Assembly: GCF_009730915.1 (NCBI RefSeq)
Contig: NC_052474.1
Coordinates: forward strand, 5,243,501-5,307,500
Reading direction: 5' to 3'
DNA length: 64,000 bases
DNA from: Dioscorea cayenensis subsp. rotundata
Taxonomy: Eukaryota; Streptophyta; Magnoliopsida; Dioscoreales; Dioscoreaceae
The translations under genes and the position numbers were made by a program. Below the pieces are notes generated by a model, which was given only the letters and a program-made list of their open reading frames with translations, did no database searches and was not told the DNA's origin. Shown one piece after another: positions 1 through 11,857 of this stretch. Numbering within the stretch: the stretch's first letter is position 1; each line of letters opens with the position of its first letter.

Positions 1-2723
1 TTTTTTTTTACAAAGACAACAATCAAAAAATAGACATGTATGATGATGTACTAGTTACGATGACTTAATTATTTCCTAGAGATTTATTAATTATGTCAAA
101 CATTACAAATTACTAGTTATATAACACTTGTCACCGTTGTCAAAAAAAAATATTAGTTATTTTTTCTTGATATGATCGACCATCTCTAGTATTTTGACAA
201 ATGAGTAACAAATTATTGACATATAATATGTAAATATATACATACATTATATATATATATATAGTAAATTTTTTATTTACATTTTATTAATGTTTTTAAA
301 CACCTAAATAAGTTAGAATTTAGAAAGCTCGGTTACTGCGTACCATCAAATGCTATTTTGATTTCACTATTAAATCACTGTCACCTCAAACATGTGTTAT
401 ATGTTAGACATGAAAAATAGAACTTTGACATTTGGTTTTTGTTAACGTGCATGAATGATCTTTTTTAAAATCATTTCTTTGGAGGCCGCTGTTCTGACTA
501 GGTATAAGTATAGGGGTTTTGTTTTTTTCTGTAGAGAGCCTTAGGACTCCATGTAATTGAGGCTTTTTAATAGTTTCTAATTTAGGCTATTTAGCCTCAT
601 ACCAGTTTTTTTTAAAACATTTATTTAATAAATTTGAGTACTTTGTCCATTTTTCAAAATAAAATAAAACCAAAGTTTAATCATAATTCTCTTTAAAAGA
701 TTTTCATTATTTTTTTAGCCATCGGTAAACATCCACTATGGAAAAGCATATTTTTATATTTCATAGATATTTCAATACGTTTTAAAGAATAATTTGGATG
801 TGCTATAACTCTGTTTAAAAAGCAGGCCTCCTAAATACACAAGTGATATGTATATATATACTCAAAGAAATTTCTTTCAAAATAAGTTACAAGATATTTT
901 TGTAAAAAATAAGATATGATGAAAATTTTATTCGAAATTTTCTTAATCTAATTAAGGTGAAGAATTTTTATTGATATTTAATTAATTAACTAATTTCTTA
1001 AAATTAATCACATTAACATATGAATAGGTGTGATTGATAAGGTTGCTTTTGATTTTATGAATGCAAAATCCTTCAACACAAAAACTGTCTATAAATAGAA
1101 TTAGTTATAAGTTCGGGAGGAGGATAAAGTGGGTCAATAAGGCTATCATATTTTGTTGGCTCACCAAATAAAAAATAAAAGTATAATATAATAGCTTATC
1201 CTATCCTATCTTTTGTATTTTATCCACCAAATAGGCTTTTAATAATAACAATCATGCGAACAAATTATAATTTAATTTAAATTTTTAAATATTTTTGTGT
1301 TACTTCCAATGTAATATTTTATGTATTAGTCTCTCTATCAAAAAGTATTTCATATAAATAAGTATGACTTGACTATTAATTTTTAAAATATTTATAATAA
1401 TTTATACTTTTGTACACTAAAATACTTCCCAAATAAACCAACTAATTCTTCATCCCAATATATTAAAAACACAATTTTGAATACTACCATATGAGTGAGA
1501 GATTAAATCTCTAATAACTACAATGCTTCATGTCTTTTTTATATAACCCAATATGTCTATATATAACCCTCAATTAGGCATCATTAATTAACAATATGAA
1601 AATAATATAATTCATGTGTAAGATTTAATAACACTTTCATGTAACATGAACTTTTTTACAGATAACATTACGGTATTTGGTTTAAAATTTATGTAGTGGT
1701 CCAGTTTAATATTCATTAATAACAAATACCTTTAATGTTACTAAAAAGTCTCACTCTATTAACCAAGATATATTTGTTGATCACCAATAGCAATATAATA
1801 TGTGGCAATTAACAATAAATATAAAATTTATAGTTTTCATACAATACAATTTAATAATAAAGAGTGATAAACGCAAATCTCAAAAGGATAGATGGGCATA
1901 AAGTGCACCAATTATAGTGACTTACAAATCTCTTAAAGATTTACCAATATAGGACGGGCAATAAGAAAGGCAATGAAGGATATTCAACCACATACTTATC
2001 CGAGATGATATTAAAGAATTAATGATAAATCTCTTATACCATGTAACTCTAAAATAAAAAAAAACATGATTCCTTCTATAGGAGGCCCATGTCAGGACTA
2101 GTGAATAGTATTATAAGAGCAAAATTTTAAATCCTTGCCTCCTTCAGCATTTTACGATGAGTTATCATTGGTTTACTCATGGTTACTCAAACTTGAATAA
2201 TATGATACCTATAATTATATATGTAAGGAAATAAAAATTATTTTTTATTAAATAATAAATAAAATTGACTTTGTAAATAGCATTAGTTGCTCAAAGGCCT
2301 TTCGTGCTCATCCTCAACAAGCAACTTGGTGCGGCATTTATTTGGTCTAGGCTCTAGTCCTTAATATCCTCAACAAGTAAATGTATGGCTATTGATAACA
2401 TGCTGATATATATAGGACAGTATGACAAGTGTGACTATTTCAACTAGTTTTGAGTTTGCATCTTTTGACTAGAGACTTACGAGAGCTCTATTGACAGGAC
2501 GTCTTTTTTATATGCTAGGTGTTACATGTGCTCTTTAGACCTTCCAATATCAATGAATATTATTATGTATCTATTTATATTTTTTTAAAAACTGAAATTT
2601 GCAGTGTCTCCACTTCTCTATTTCAATTTTCAAAGCCTGTCGATTTCTGTGCACAAAGAAAGAAGCTCTATGTCAACTTGCTAGCAAAATTTTTGGGAAA
2701 AAAAAACAAATACCCTCTACTCT
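1..2723. other. AT-rich spacer without a recognisable gene
   Basis: Very AT-rich sequence with poly-A/T runs and no open frame resembling a protein. The only structure seen is a block at about 1870-2060 that resembles 52340-52500 (for example the shared string aaagatttac followed by a variant of tatagg). This suggests an old dispersed repeat. The ORF at 2519-2725 has no recognisable composition or domain and is not annotated. Confidence 0.6.
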
Positions 2724-3112
2724 GAGGACCGTTTGGTTCATGATAATGACATATTACTACATAATAAAATTACTATGATGAGAATATTATATAATTAAAA
2801 ATATTATAGTAATTTGATATAATCATGTTTGGTTAGAAACTCTTATTATTAGGAATAGTTCATTGCCGTGTTTAGTTATCATAGTAATTAATTTGCTAAA
2901 ATATAAAAAGTTATAATATTATCACGGTAATCCAAGATAGACACTAAATTTAGTGATAATAGGATTACCAATTTTTTTAGTAATATTTATAAATTAATAA
3001 TGTGATATTATCATCAAGATTATCATCGGTGTAATATTAAAAATAATAATATTTTTAAATTATTAAGTAATATATGGTAATTTTTCTATGTTACCACAAA
3101 CCAAACCGCATT
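2724..3112. mobile_element. Decayed Harbinger-like MITE, same family as 56250-56624
   Basis: The left end reads GGACCGTTTGGTTC and the right end, read on the other strand, GCGGTTTGGTTT, so it has imperfect terminal inverted repeats. Read left to right, the whole block matches the reverse complement of the cleaner element at 56250-56624. Shared internal strings include ATCCAAGATAGACAC and AATAGGATTACCA. It is clearly more mutated than that copy and no target duplication is certain. It has no coding capacity. Exact ends are uncertain by several bases. Confidence 0.75.
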
Positions 3113-3337
3113 TAGTGCACACATGCAACTTCTCGCTTAATTATCATATCACCCCAAGCAAGCAAATCAAACATCATGATAGAGTCGGATATATAGACAC
3201 TCATAATTAGTCACAAAACTCCCTAATAAAGACTTTTCCCATCCATGAACAAGTATATCTAAAACAGTTGAAACTAGCTTTTCAAAGCTCATCCTCATTT
3301 AAAATATCACCCAACTTTTCATATCCCAGTTACAATC
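3113..3337. other. Short spacer / 3' flank of the kinase gene
   Basis: Low-complexity sequence between the MITE and the stop codon of the minus-strand kinase gene. It presumably includes the kinase 3' UTR. Nothing else is visible. Confidence 0.5.
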
Positions 3338-4642
3338 TTACCGACCAGATAAAAAAGACAAAGAAAAAGAACAAGTAACAGTAGATCCAACATCATCAGG
3401 CTTATTATTCTTCTGATCACAACGATAACCGGCACCATCCACAGCCAAAAGGTCCAACATGATCATCTCCGTCTCCGGCGGCATCTCAACCACCAACCTC
3501 CCTTCCAACATATCCACCACCCTCGCCATGCTCGGCCTGAGCTTCGCCTCCTCCTGCGCACACCAAAGGGCCACGCAAGCCATAACCATCACCTCCCTCT
3601 CCTCCACTCCACCACCCTTCTTCACTCTCTCATCCACCACCTCCATCACCTTCCCTTCTCTCACCTTCTCCGCAACCATCTTCGGAAAATATGACCATCT
3701 TCTCTCATCCCCTACAACCATCACATTCCTCCGACCGCCCACCATCTCCATCAACACCATCCCATAACTATAAATATCACTCTTTTCAGACACACCATTC
3801 TCCAAGAACCATTCCGGAGCCAAGTACCCTCTTGTCCCTCTAATGGTCGTCACTACCCTACTCTGATCTCTTCCCATCAACTTAGACAGTCCAAAGTCTG
3901 ATACAACTGCTCTAAACGCTTCATCAAGCAGTATGTTTTCAGGCTTGATATCAAGGTGCAAAACTCTAGACCTGCAATCTTGGTGTAGATAAGCTAGAGC
4001 TTTGGCCACTTCAATGGCGACCTTGTACCTCAACCTCCATGGCAAGCTTGGAGAAGCTTCAGCTCTGGGGAATATCCACTTGTCTAGTGATCCATTTGGG
4101 ATGAAGTCATAGACTAGGAAACGTGGCCCGGTTGAGACGAGGCAGTAGCCGAGGATGCGCACGAGGTTGACATGTTGCACTGAGGCGATGGCCGAGACTT
4201 CCGACCGGAACTCGGTGTCTGCTTGCTCGGCTCCAAGCTCAATCCTTTTCACTGCTATCTGAGTTCCGTCTTCTAAGATACCTTTGAACACGGAAGCGGA
4301 GGCGCCACGGCCGATCATAGCATTGAAGTCGTCGGTTGCGCGCTGGAGATCTTCGTACCGGAATTTGGCCGGCAAGCCGGCAACTTTACGGAAGAAGCTG
4401 TACTCGAGACGGAGATCGGTGCCGTCTGGAGTTTGGGATGATAAGGAGAGTTTTCTCCAGTTGAGTGAGTTGTGGAGAATTAACAGCCATGCAGTGATGG
4501 AGAGGATTCCGGCGGCTAACACGCCGGCGAGGAGATAGATAGTCTTTGATTGATGGAGACATAGCCAGAGGATGAGCATGACGATGAAGACGCCGGTGAT
4601 TGTGCCGGCGGTGAGGATCTTGGCTCGTTTGGAAATCTCCAT
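3338..4642 (-). CDS. Receptor-like serine/threonine kinase, At5g20050-like
   Basis: A single-exon gene of 434 aa. The N-terminus carries two hydrophobic stretches (about residues 9-30 and 34-57), then a juxtamembrane part and one protein kinase domain (about 105-380). Visible kinase motifs: glycine-rich loop 111-118 (GRGASASV), lysine K132 in AVKRI, catalytic loop HLDIKPEN at 229-236, DFG at 249-251 and APE at 275-277. There is no extracellular lectin or LRR domain. This short architecture, and the EYSFFRKVAG motif before the kinase domain, match the plant group of Arabidopsis At5g20050, close to the SD2-5/PR5K-type kinases. It probably sits in the plasma membrane; its ligand is unknown. The HRD arginine is Leu (a non-RD kinase) and the third loop glycine is Ala. 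The start is the first ATG of the open frame, directly before the first hydrophobic segment. Confidence 0.9.
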   Translation of the reverse strand: MEISKRAKILTAGTITGVFIVMLILWLCLHQSKTIYLLAGVLAAGILSITAWLLILHNSLNWRKLSLSSQTPDGTDLRLEYSFFRKVAGLPAKFRYEDLQRATDDFNAMIGRGASASVFKGILEDGTQIAVKRIELGAEQADTEFRSEVSAIASVQHVNLVRILGYCLVSTGPRFLVYDFIPNGSLDKWIFPRAEASPSLPWRLRYKVAIEVAKALAYLHQDCRSRVLHLDIKPENILLDEAFRAVVSDFGLSKLMGRDQSRVVTTIRGTRGYLAPEWFLENGVSEKSDIYSYGMVLMEMVGGRRNVMVVGDERRWSYFPKMVAEKVREGKVMEVVDERVKKGGGVEEREVMVMACVALWCAQEEAKLRPSMARVVDMLEGRLVVEMPPETEMIMLDLLAVDGAGYRCDQKNNKPDDVGSTVTCSFSLSFLSGR

Positions 4643-5500
4643 TGGAAGTTTATAATATGTTTTGTTTGAGTATATATTTGAGAAAGTGGAATAAAGTCAA
4701 GAGGTTGAGATTTATATTGTGTTTGTTTTGTGATTTTAGATTAAGAGTCAATAATTCTTATAAAAATTAGCTTAGATAAGATCTTATATTGCTTTGGATG
4801 GAGACGGTGAGAAATTTATAATTTCGGGAAGGGTTGAATTTGAATTGAACAAATCAAATCGCTGAGATTATATATATATAGGAATGTTTCAAAGAGTTTT
4901 TAATCATGCTATTTTTTATAATAAGGGATTATTGGGCCATGTAAACAATGTGAGATTGACTAGAGTATATAGTTGATGAGAACTAGAGATTGAATTTAAG
5001 GCAAACACTCCAATAGTAATTAAGCAGATGCGCCTCAAATGAGCTTGCAAGTTGCAATAGAGGTTTATTATTATTTTGTAATCATTAAAAATCTTTAATA
5101 TGTTTGGTGTGATGGTACCCGCACTTATATTATATCATTATTGTGGTGCCAAGTCTTGTTTAATATAATGGTAAATTTTTTCTTTTACTACCTTCAACTA
5201 CCTGAGCCCTCCCAGGAAAATTTTTTTCCTTTGGGCCCGTATTACTCCCCCTCTTTCTATTTTCACACTTATTCCTTGCAAATTAATTATTAGGAATTGC
5301 GCATTTACCTCCCTATGGCATGACAATTGGTTTGACCTATATATTTATTGCATTTTGATAAGACGCTTCATTCAGGACACCCCTACTTCAGAAAACTTTA
5401 TTGAGTAGCCTCTCTTTCTGATATCTTGTCACTCCTGTGTCTTTTTTTTTTTTCCAAAACTGTTCAAGCACCACAATGATATGAAGATATGGAAACTAGA
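4643..5500. other. Upstream region of the kinase gene
   Basis: AT-rich 5' flank of the minus-strand kinase gene. Several TATA-like strings occur (for example around 4869-4881), but none can be assigned firmly as the promoter. No gene or repeat was recognised. Confidence 0.4.
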
Positions 5501-5507
5501 CAGTAAC

Positions 5508-5735
5508 AAGTTTTTGGAAGGGGAGCGGGGCGAATCCACTAGAGACCCCAGGAATGTGCACAAATTTCGGTAGAATAAATGGGAATGGAGCCACGCTCAT
5601 GTGGGCACTGGAACTATCTGTACACAACCATTGTTCACAACTTCCAGAAATGTGTCCTCAGCCGAGAATCGAACTCTTACCACTCGGTAAAAACTCTATC
5701 GGCAACTCGTGTACCAATAGACCCAAAAATTATTG
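5508..5735 (-). mobile_element. Candidate tRNA-derived SINE (minus orientation)
   Basis: On the minus strand the block starts near GGTCTATTGGTACACGAG, which resembles a pol III A box. About 45 bases later comes AGTTCGATTCTCGG, an almost canonical B box. The spacing fits a tRNA-derived head. A GC-richer body follows, ending near CCCCGCTCCCC. The segment stands out from AT-rich flanks. No clear target duplication or 3' tail was found, so the ends are approximate. The overlapping ORFs at 5554-5914 are chance frames across this element. Confidence 0.5.
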
Positions 5736-6796
5736 GCGACAATAATAATTTTTTTTTTTTTTTTATGTTTGATCATTTTTACTCATTCCTTTTTGGATGG
5801 AGGGATGCGCAGTCCTCTAAGCTCATATTTCTGGAAAACTTTTTGTCCAAACATGATTATTATGCTCAATTGGCTGTCGAGATAACAAAATCCTTACTCG
5901 GGTCAATTTCTTGAAGAGATGTTACAATACATAATGGGCCACTTTGCCATTAAGCCACTAAAATGCCACACCACCTTGTCTTTAATAAGTGTGTTTTGCT
6001 AAGCACATTTGGCACTGCTTTAGGCAAATCTTAAATTTGCAGTTTTGTCCTCAAACCCATTGTGAAGCCTAAACCTTCTAGCTTTCTTCTCTAGAAGCCT
6101 GACAATGCATTTTTATGGGATATTTAGCTTGAAAAAAATAAAATAATCTCTAAATCCCTTCTTTTTCCCTATTTTTTAATTACCATTAAAATGTATTTTT
6201 ATGCTATTTTCTTGGATTAATATAGGGTGAGATGTGCATTAATGCTTCCCAAGAGAATCGTTTTAGAAACTCAAGTGTTTCCTTGATTTCTTAATTGTCA
6301 GATCAGAAAACCTTATCGACAAACCCACAATCTTCAGCGGAGTGAGCCATTCCACAACGACAGCTGAGTAGGACTCTTGTTACCATATGGTAGATTTTGT
6401 CGACTCAGACTTTTCTCTTATTTTTGCTTAATTATCAGTTTATTTGTAAATACTAGCAATACCTTTGGAGGTTGCTTCACCGTTTTTACTTTGTCATGTT
6501 ATTTTCATTGTTATTGACGTATTTTTGTTGCTCTATTGTATTTTTAAATAAATTAATATATTTTTTTAAAAGTCTAATAAAAATGAAAATATAACAAATA
6601 TAACATTAGATAAATAAGTTTGTATCAATTTTTAGATTCAGATTTGTTGTGTAGCATACGTAAATAAATATTTAAAATACAAATAAATTATTTGATATTT
6701 AAAAGGACCTCATGTTAGAGAGAGGGCTATATTATTATTATTATAAATGTGTAAATCTAAAAGTCAATTGGGGAAGTTAAAAGTAAAGGTCAACAA
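5736..6796. other. Spacer without a recognisable gene
   Basis: Between the two SINE-like insertions. A poly-T run lies at about 5749-5763. The rest is AT-rich, and no conserved frame or repeat structure was recognised. Confidence 0.45.
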
Positions 6797-6998
6797 TTGG
6801 ATAGCTCAATGGTATGACACCAAAGTATAAAGAGAAGGTTATGGATTCAAATATCTCCCCTAATAATACTGTTCACTATACTGTTTATATACTGTTCACC
6901 GAGATTCTTATACTATTCTTATATTGTACATCCGGGTTCTAGTACTGTTTGGTACTTTTTATATTCATACAAAAACGGTTGTCATCTATTATTAGGGT
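6797..6998 (+). mobile_element. SINE-like element, same family as 51028-51245
   Basis: Matches the element at 51028-51245 along its length. Shared blocks include CTCAATGGTATGACACCAAA, GATTCTTATACTATT, TTGTACATCCGGGTTC, TATTCATA and a final CTATTATTA. The head TAGCTCAATGGTA resembles a pol III A box and GGATTCAAATATC is a degenerate B box. It ends about 160 bp upstream of the DNMT2 start codon, so it lies in or next to that promoter. No clear target duplication was found for this copy. Confidence 0.65.
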
Positions 6999-7158
6999 TA
7001 AAAAGTCAAGAAGGCGCTAAGAATTTGGCTGAATAACTTGGTTTTAAAACTATTTATTATTATGCGTGGCTTTTAAACTGATTGGTAGAAGTTAGAACTT
7101 AGAACCCGAAGAAAAACGCGCAGACTAGGGTTTTGCATTGAAGAAATCGAGGACGACG

Positions 7159-9746
7159 ATGGACGAGCCCCGGAGAATTCTCGAGTTCTTCAGCGGCATT
7201 GGTGGAATGGTATGCTTTCCATTTCTAATTCAATCCCTCTCTTCGCATTTGCTCTCTCTCTTTTGCTCATATGATCCAATTTGTAGAGATACTCGCTGGT
7301 GAAATCTGGTATCCGGGCGGAGATTGTTGAAGCTTTCGATATCAACAACACTGCCAACGATGTCTACCAGCACAATTTTGGCCATCGCCCTTTCCAGGTT
7401 TGTTGCGTTGATTCCCAATCTGTTTCTTCTTCGTCTTCGTTCAATAGCGCTACTCGATTGTAATTGCAAGGATGAGCTTGAGAGTGTTAATATATCGACT
7501 TAGATTGTTTTCACAAAGTTTATCTCTTTGATTTCTAGTGGAAATTTAACAGCTTTATTGGTTTTCTGGCTGATTTAGGGAAATATTCAAAGCCTCACTG
7601 CTTCTGAATTAGATAAGTATAGAGCTCACGCATGGCTTCTTTCTCCCCCATGTCAACCATATACACGGCAAGGTGTGTTTCCACAGCCTATGCAATTGGG
7701 TTTTTGTAGTTCGTTTGTTTATTCATGATAGATTTTTTGCTTACAGTCTGAAAAAGTTGTTTCCTTTATTAGGTCTTCAGAAACACTCAGCTGATCCACG
7801 AGCATTCTCTTTTGTGAAGATTATTGAGCTTATCCCTGGCATGTTTCGGCCGCCGATGATGATATTTGTGGAAAATGTGGTTGGTTTTGAGGTTTGTAGA
7901 AGCCTAATTAATTTTATAAATAGTCAATCATTACATTGTGATAATGCTTTGATCTATTGTTGTCATCTTTTCATTGCAGACTTCTGATACACATGAGAAA
8001 ATGGCCAAAAATTTTTCTGAGATTGGATTTGTTACGCAGGAGTTTATCTTGAGCCCTTTGCAATTCGGAGTACCATATTCTAGGCCCCGCTACTTTTGCC
8101 TGGTAGGTTTTCTTTATGGATTTCTTCTCCTTTTGTTCCCTTGTTAGCTCATGCTATTCCATAGCTGAGTGTTTGCTTGTCATTTCAGTACTGTGACTCT
8201 CATTCCTGGATTATGCATTCTAACCTCTGTTCTGTTCTGATCTCCTTGGAACAAATGTGATGAAATTTACATTTGCTATTAAACCCCTAAAATATTATTG
8301 AATGCCCAGTTCGTATCCCAAATGATTTACATAGTTGATCTGCTTTATGTCCACAAGTTGCAACCTAGTTTTGAGAGAATGATTCTATCCTGTTCCCTTC
8401 ATATTTCCTTGCTTTCGCTAAATTTGGTAACTAAGCTGTTGCCTAGAGCAACTTGGATTCCCTGCAGGTCTTTTGTTTGAGAAGTTCTTGCTGACATCAT
8501 GCACAAATATCTGATTTTCTCATTATCATATGGCAGGCAAAAAGGAAACCCTTTTCCTTTCCCAATCCATCTTTCAATGGCCAACTGCTTTGGACACCAA
8601 TTCCACTTCTTACATCAGGCAGTATGGAATTGATGGATGGACGACACACTTACTATGATGTAAAGTTGGAGGATTATTGTGAACCAATAAGTAGTTTCCT
8701 CGAGACAAAGACTTCATATGATCATAGGCCAGTGTATCCCACTGTCAATGCTTGCCATGAATGTAACAACTTGATAGGGGGTTATAAACAACTTAACAGT
8801 GACTCCTCAATCAATATTTGCACATATGAAGATGACAACCACAAAAATGTAGAAGATTTTCAAGGAGCCCATGACATAGAGAATTCCCTGGACATGTATA
8901 CCGTCCCGCCAAGCTTGATTGAGAGGTGGGGAAGTGCAATGGGTATCCTTTATTTCATATTTTGATTCAATAATAGGTTGCTTGTCTTTAGCTGCAGTAG
9001 TTTGTTGTATTTTCTTTTGCTGAGAGGAACCCTTCACAAGCAACAGATATTGTGTACCCTAATTCAAAACGCTGTTGTTGTTTCACCAAAAGCTATTACC
9101 GCTATGTGAAGGGCACAGGATCCTTATTGGCGACTGTTGAAGTAGAGTTCTATTCTTACAATTTGATTTTAATTTTACAGCTTTGCATGTATCTTTAGTC
9201 TTGTTGATGTATTCTCTAACTACCATGTCTGGTAGGTTATGGACTCAAAATCAAGCAATCCTGGGGTATCATCCTTGAAAGAGCTGAGTCTTCGATATTT
9301 CACACCTCGAGAGGTAAGTGCTTTGCTACATTCTATCACCTTGCAATCAAGCTTATAGTCTCAGTTATTTTAACCTCTTTATTCTAATGTTTCAGGTTGC
9401 TAATATGCATTCCTTTCCAAGGGAGTTCCACTTCCCCCCACATGTCAGCCTTCGACAACAGTGAGTATTCCAATGACTTTATTCTGTCATAGGAACGGTC
9501 TAACAACCAACACTTGGTATTCTGGAACTGATTTAGCATCCATACTGTTGAATAAAAAAAATGAAATTAAACCATGATTAAGTTTTTATTATTTATCAGA
9601 ACTATAGATGCTGTTTGCGGATAATTCAAATGCACCCATTCATTCGGAAATCGCTTATATTTTGTAGGTATGCTCTATTGGGAAACAGTCTGAGCGTAGC
9701 AGTGGTGGCTCCGTTGCTCCAATATCTGTTTACTGAACCTTCATAG
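7159..9746 (+). CDS. DNMT2: DNMT2-type tRNA (cytosine-5) methyltransferase
   Basis: Ten coding exons: 7159-7209, 7287-7397, 7579-7672, 7773-7891, 7980-8102, 8537-8942, 9047-9141, 9236-9313, 9396-9460, 9668-9746. All borders are GT-AG and the joined frame gives 406 aa. The DNMT2 family methylates C38 in the anticodon loop of tRNA-Asp and some other tRNAs, using S-adenosylmethionine. Visible motifs: SAM-binding FFSGIGGMR at residues 10-18; catalytic PPCQPYTR with the nucleophile at C79; ENV motif with E119; the DNMT2-specific CFT signature ([16 protein letters not shown]); and C-terminal [15 protein letters not shown]. There is no long regulatory N-terminus, as expected for DNMT2 and unlike DNA methyltransferases. 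It looks intact. A SINE-like repeat lies just upstream, and the next gene starts about 700 bp downstream on the same strand. Confidence 0.93.
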
Positions 9747-10449
9747 CTGCACGTCAGCCGTACTATTATCGATGGGAAACACTGCTGGCATCTGCTGTTT
9801 AGAAATCTGGATGAGCTTTTGTCCAAAAGCTTCTTACCTCCCAAACCATAACGGTCATGCTCAGATTTAACTCACTGCCATTATCTTTTTCTTGCATCTA
9901 AATTATGATTCTTTTTGCTGAACCAAACATTGATTTTTTATCAATTCATTACTGAGTATGTCAAATATGTTTTCTTTCAGGCTGAACAGGAAGAGGACAC
10001 AACTCTGCTGCTCAAATGATGGAGAGCAGCCATAAGAAATTTTTATAAGAGACTGCTAACTGAGATATTTGTCAAGGAGTGAGTGTAAAAGCATTATAGA
10101 GTTGATAAATGAGTGTGTAAAAGGGCTTATCAAATTGAATGCAGACCAAACTTCACTTTTTTTATTCACATAAAGTTAATGTTTCTTGTCCTTAACGTAG
10201 CCCCATTGTATGAGTTTCTACTGTGTGGGGTCCGTGCTGCTTAGTGTGGGCCCGGATTCTGTTAAAACGGTTGCGCTTTTCGGGATCATGCAATGAACTC
10301 GGATCTGAATGACAAGTGTCCAGTTCTCCGTTACTCGATTCGCGGATCCGGATCTTGGTTTAATCTGCGTCCGAATCCGCATATCATATCCTTCCGAACA
10401 AAGATAATCCAAGGCGTGCATCCACGAGATTTCCATTCTCTTCTCAACG

Positions 10450-11857
10450 ATGCATCGGTCCGCGAGCACGACGCGAGCTTCGGAGGAGTACCTTGTGAGC
10501 CTGGCGCAGGGCGGGCCAAGGTCGGCTATGGAGATGGACCAGTTGCCGACCTACGACCCCCAGTCGGAGACCGCCAAGAAGGAGGCTCTTCGGGCTCGCT
10601 TTGCCGAGAACATGGTTCATGTCATCCCTTTGGTCATCGTCTTCTGTGCCTTGGTCCTCTGGTTCTTCTCCTATCCGGGTATATTCCCTTTATTCCCTGC
10701 TTCTTGGTAGAAAGCTGATAGTTTGGATTGTCTTGTCTCTTGGTTGTTTGATGAAATGCCTTGTTCTTTTGCTTTAGTGTTTTTGTTCTGATGGTTCTTA
10801 GTTGCTTTTCTTGTCTTATGGAACTATTTTTGAACCTTTTTTTAATCTTCCTTGGTTTTTCTAGTTGAGGAGAAAATTCTGTTCTTGTTTAATTGTTTGC
10901 GTTTTATGGTTGAGTTCTTTACATTTGTGCCGTGCCCTGTTAATAACTAATCTGAATTCTGAGGTTGAGTTAGAAAAAGAAGAAATGAGTGTGCTTTTTA
11001 ACCTTATTTGTTGAACTGGTTGGATTTTTGCAAGGCCGTTCCCTGATTCTTGTCTGTTTGACCAGGCATTTCATGTGCTAGCCTTTTATTTGTTATGATC
11101 TTGATGAGGACTTGCTAGTTTCTTTCTTTGCTTGCTATTTCCAGCTAGAGTTGCTCTTACTAGCATTTCTCATTCTTTATAGAGCTCTTGGCTTTTGGTT
11201 GTGATGTTTCTTTATTGTTCTTCCTGTTTGTTTTCTTGACTTGTGTTTCAGTTTAATTTGGTTGGACTTTCTTTAATATCTTCTCTTCCTTTTTCTTTTC
11301 CAATTGATGAGAAAATTCATTTTGGATAAGTATTTGGCTTAATGACTGATATAAGGGAAAAAAAAAAAGAAAAAGTAAGACAAGAGCATGTTTTCGGCTA
11401 TGTTTTTTGAATGTCTTTACATTTAACTATTTTAATTTTTTCCATGGTCTGTTTGACTAGAGTTTTTCTTTACTTGATAACTATCCTTTTGTTGTAATTT
11501 TGATGAACTTGTTAGTTTCTTTCACCTTTATCTGGTTTGCTACTTCCTGCTAGAGTAACACTTACTAGCATCTCTCATTCTCTAAGGAGTTCATAGATTT
11601 TCTACTAAATCTATGATTTTTCCTATGCTCTGGTTTTATTTTACTGTGGAATTTCATTCTCTTTACTGTTTTATGCAGATATTGATTTTGCAAGCAAAGA
11701 TGATGCCATTCTTGCCAGAATCAAGAACTTGACGATTGATGGATATAGCAACTGGAATGGTACATCAATGGCAATTAGTCTCGGGAGTGCGGATGCGATT
11801 GATGCTACTGGTGTGGAACAAACTGGAAGTGAGTTGGAGAACAAAGAACTCGGGTAA
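10450..11857 (+). CDS. Small single-pass membrane protein of unknown function
   Basis: Two coding exons, 10450-10678 and 11679-11857, separated by a 1.0-kb T-rich intron with GT-AG borders. Together they encode 135 aa. Residues 1-54 are polar, with an Arg/Glu-rich stretch before the membrane (about 42-53). Residues 56-75 form one hydrophobic helix (VHVIPLVIVFCALVLWFF). The 60-residue tail is acidic and contains IKNLTIDG and NWNGTS, which hold possible N-glycosylation sites. I do not recognise the family. It looks like one of the conserved small plant transmembrane proteins without assigned function. A TGGGCC motif lies at about 10248 in the promoter. An AATAAA polyadenylation signal lies at 12076-12081. 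The frame at 10293-10718 is a shadow of this exon. Confidence 0.75.

Noticed and set aside
3459-3767. 102-aa plus-strand frame
   Set aside because: It is antisense to the kinase gene, arises from its biased codon use and has a Ser/Thr-Pro-rich shadow composition.
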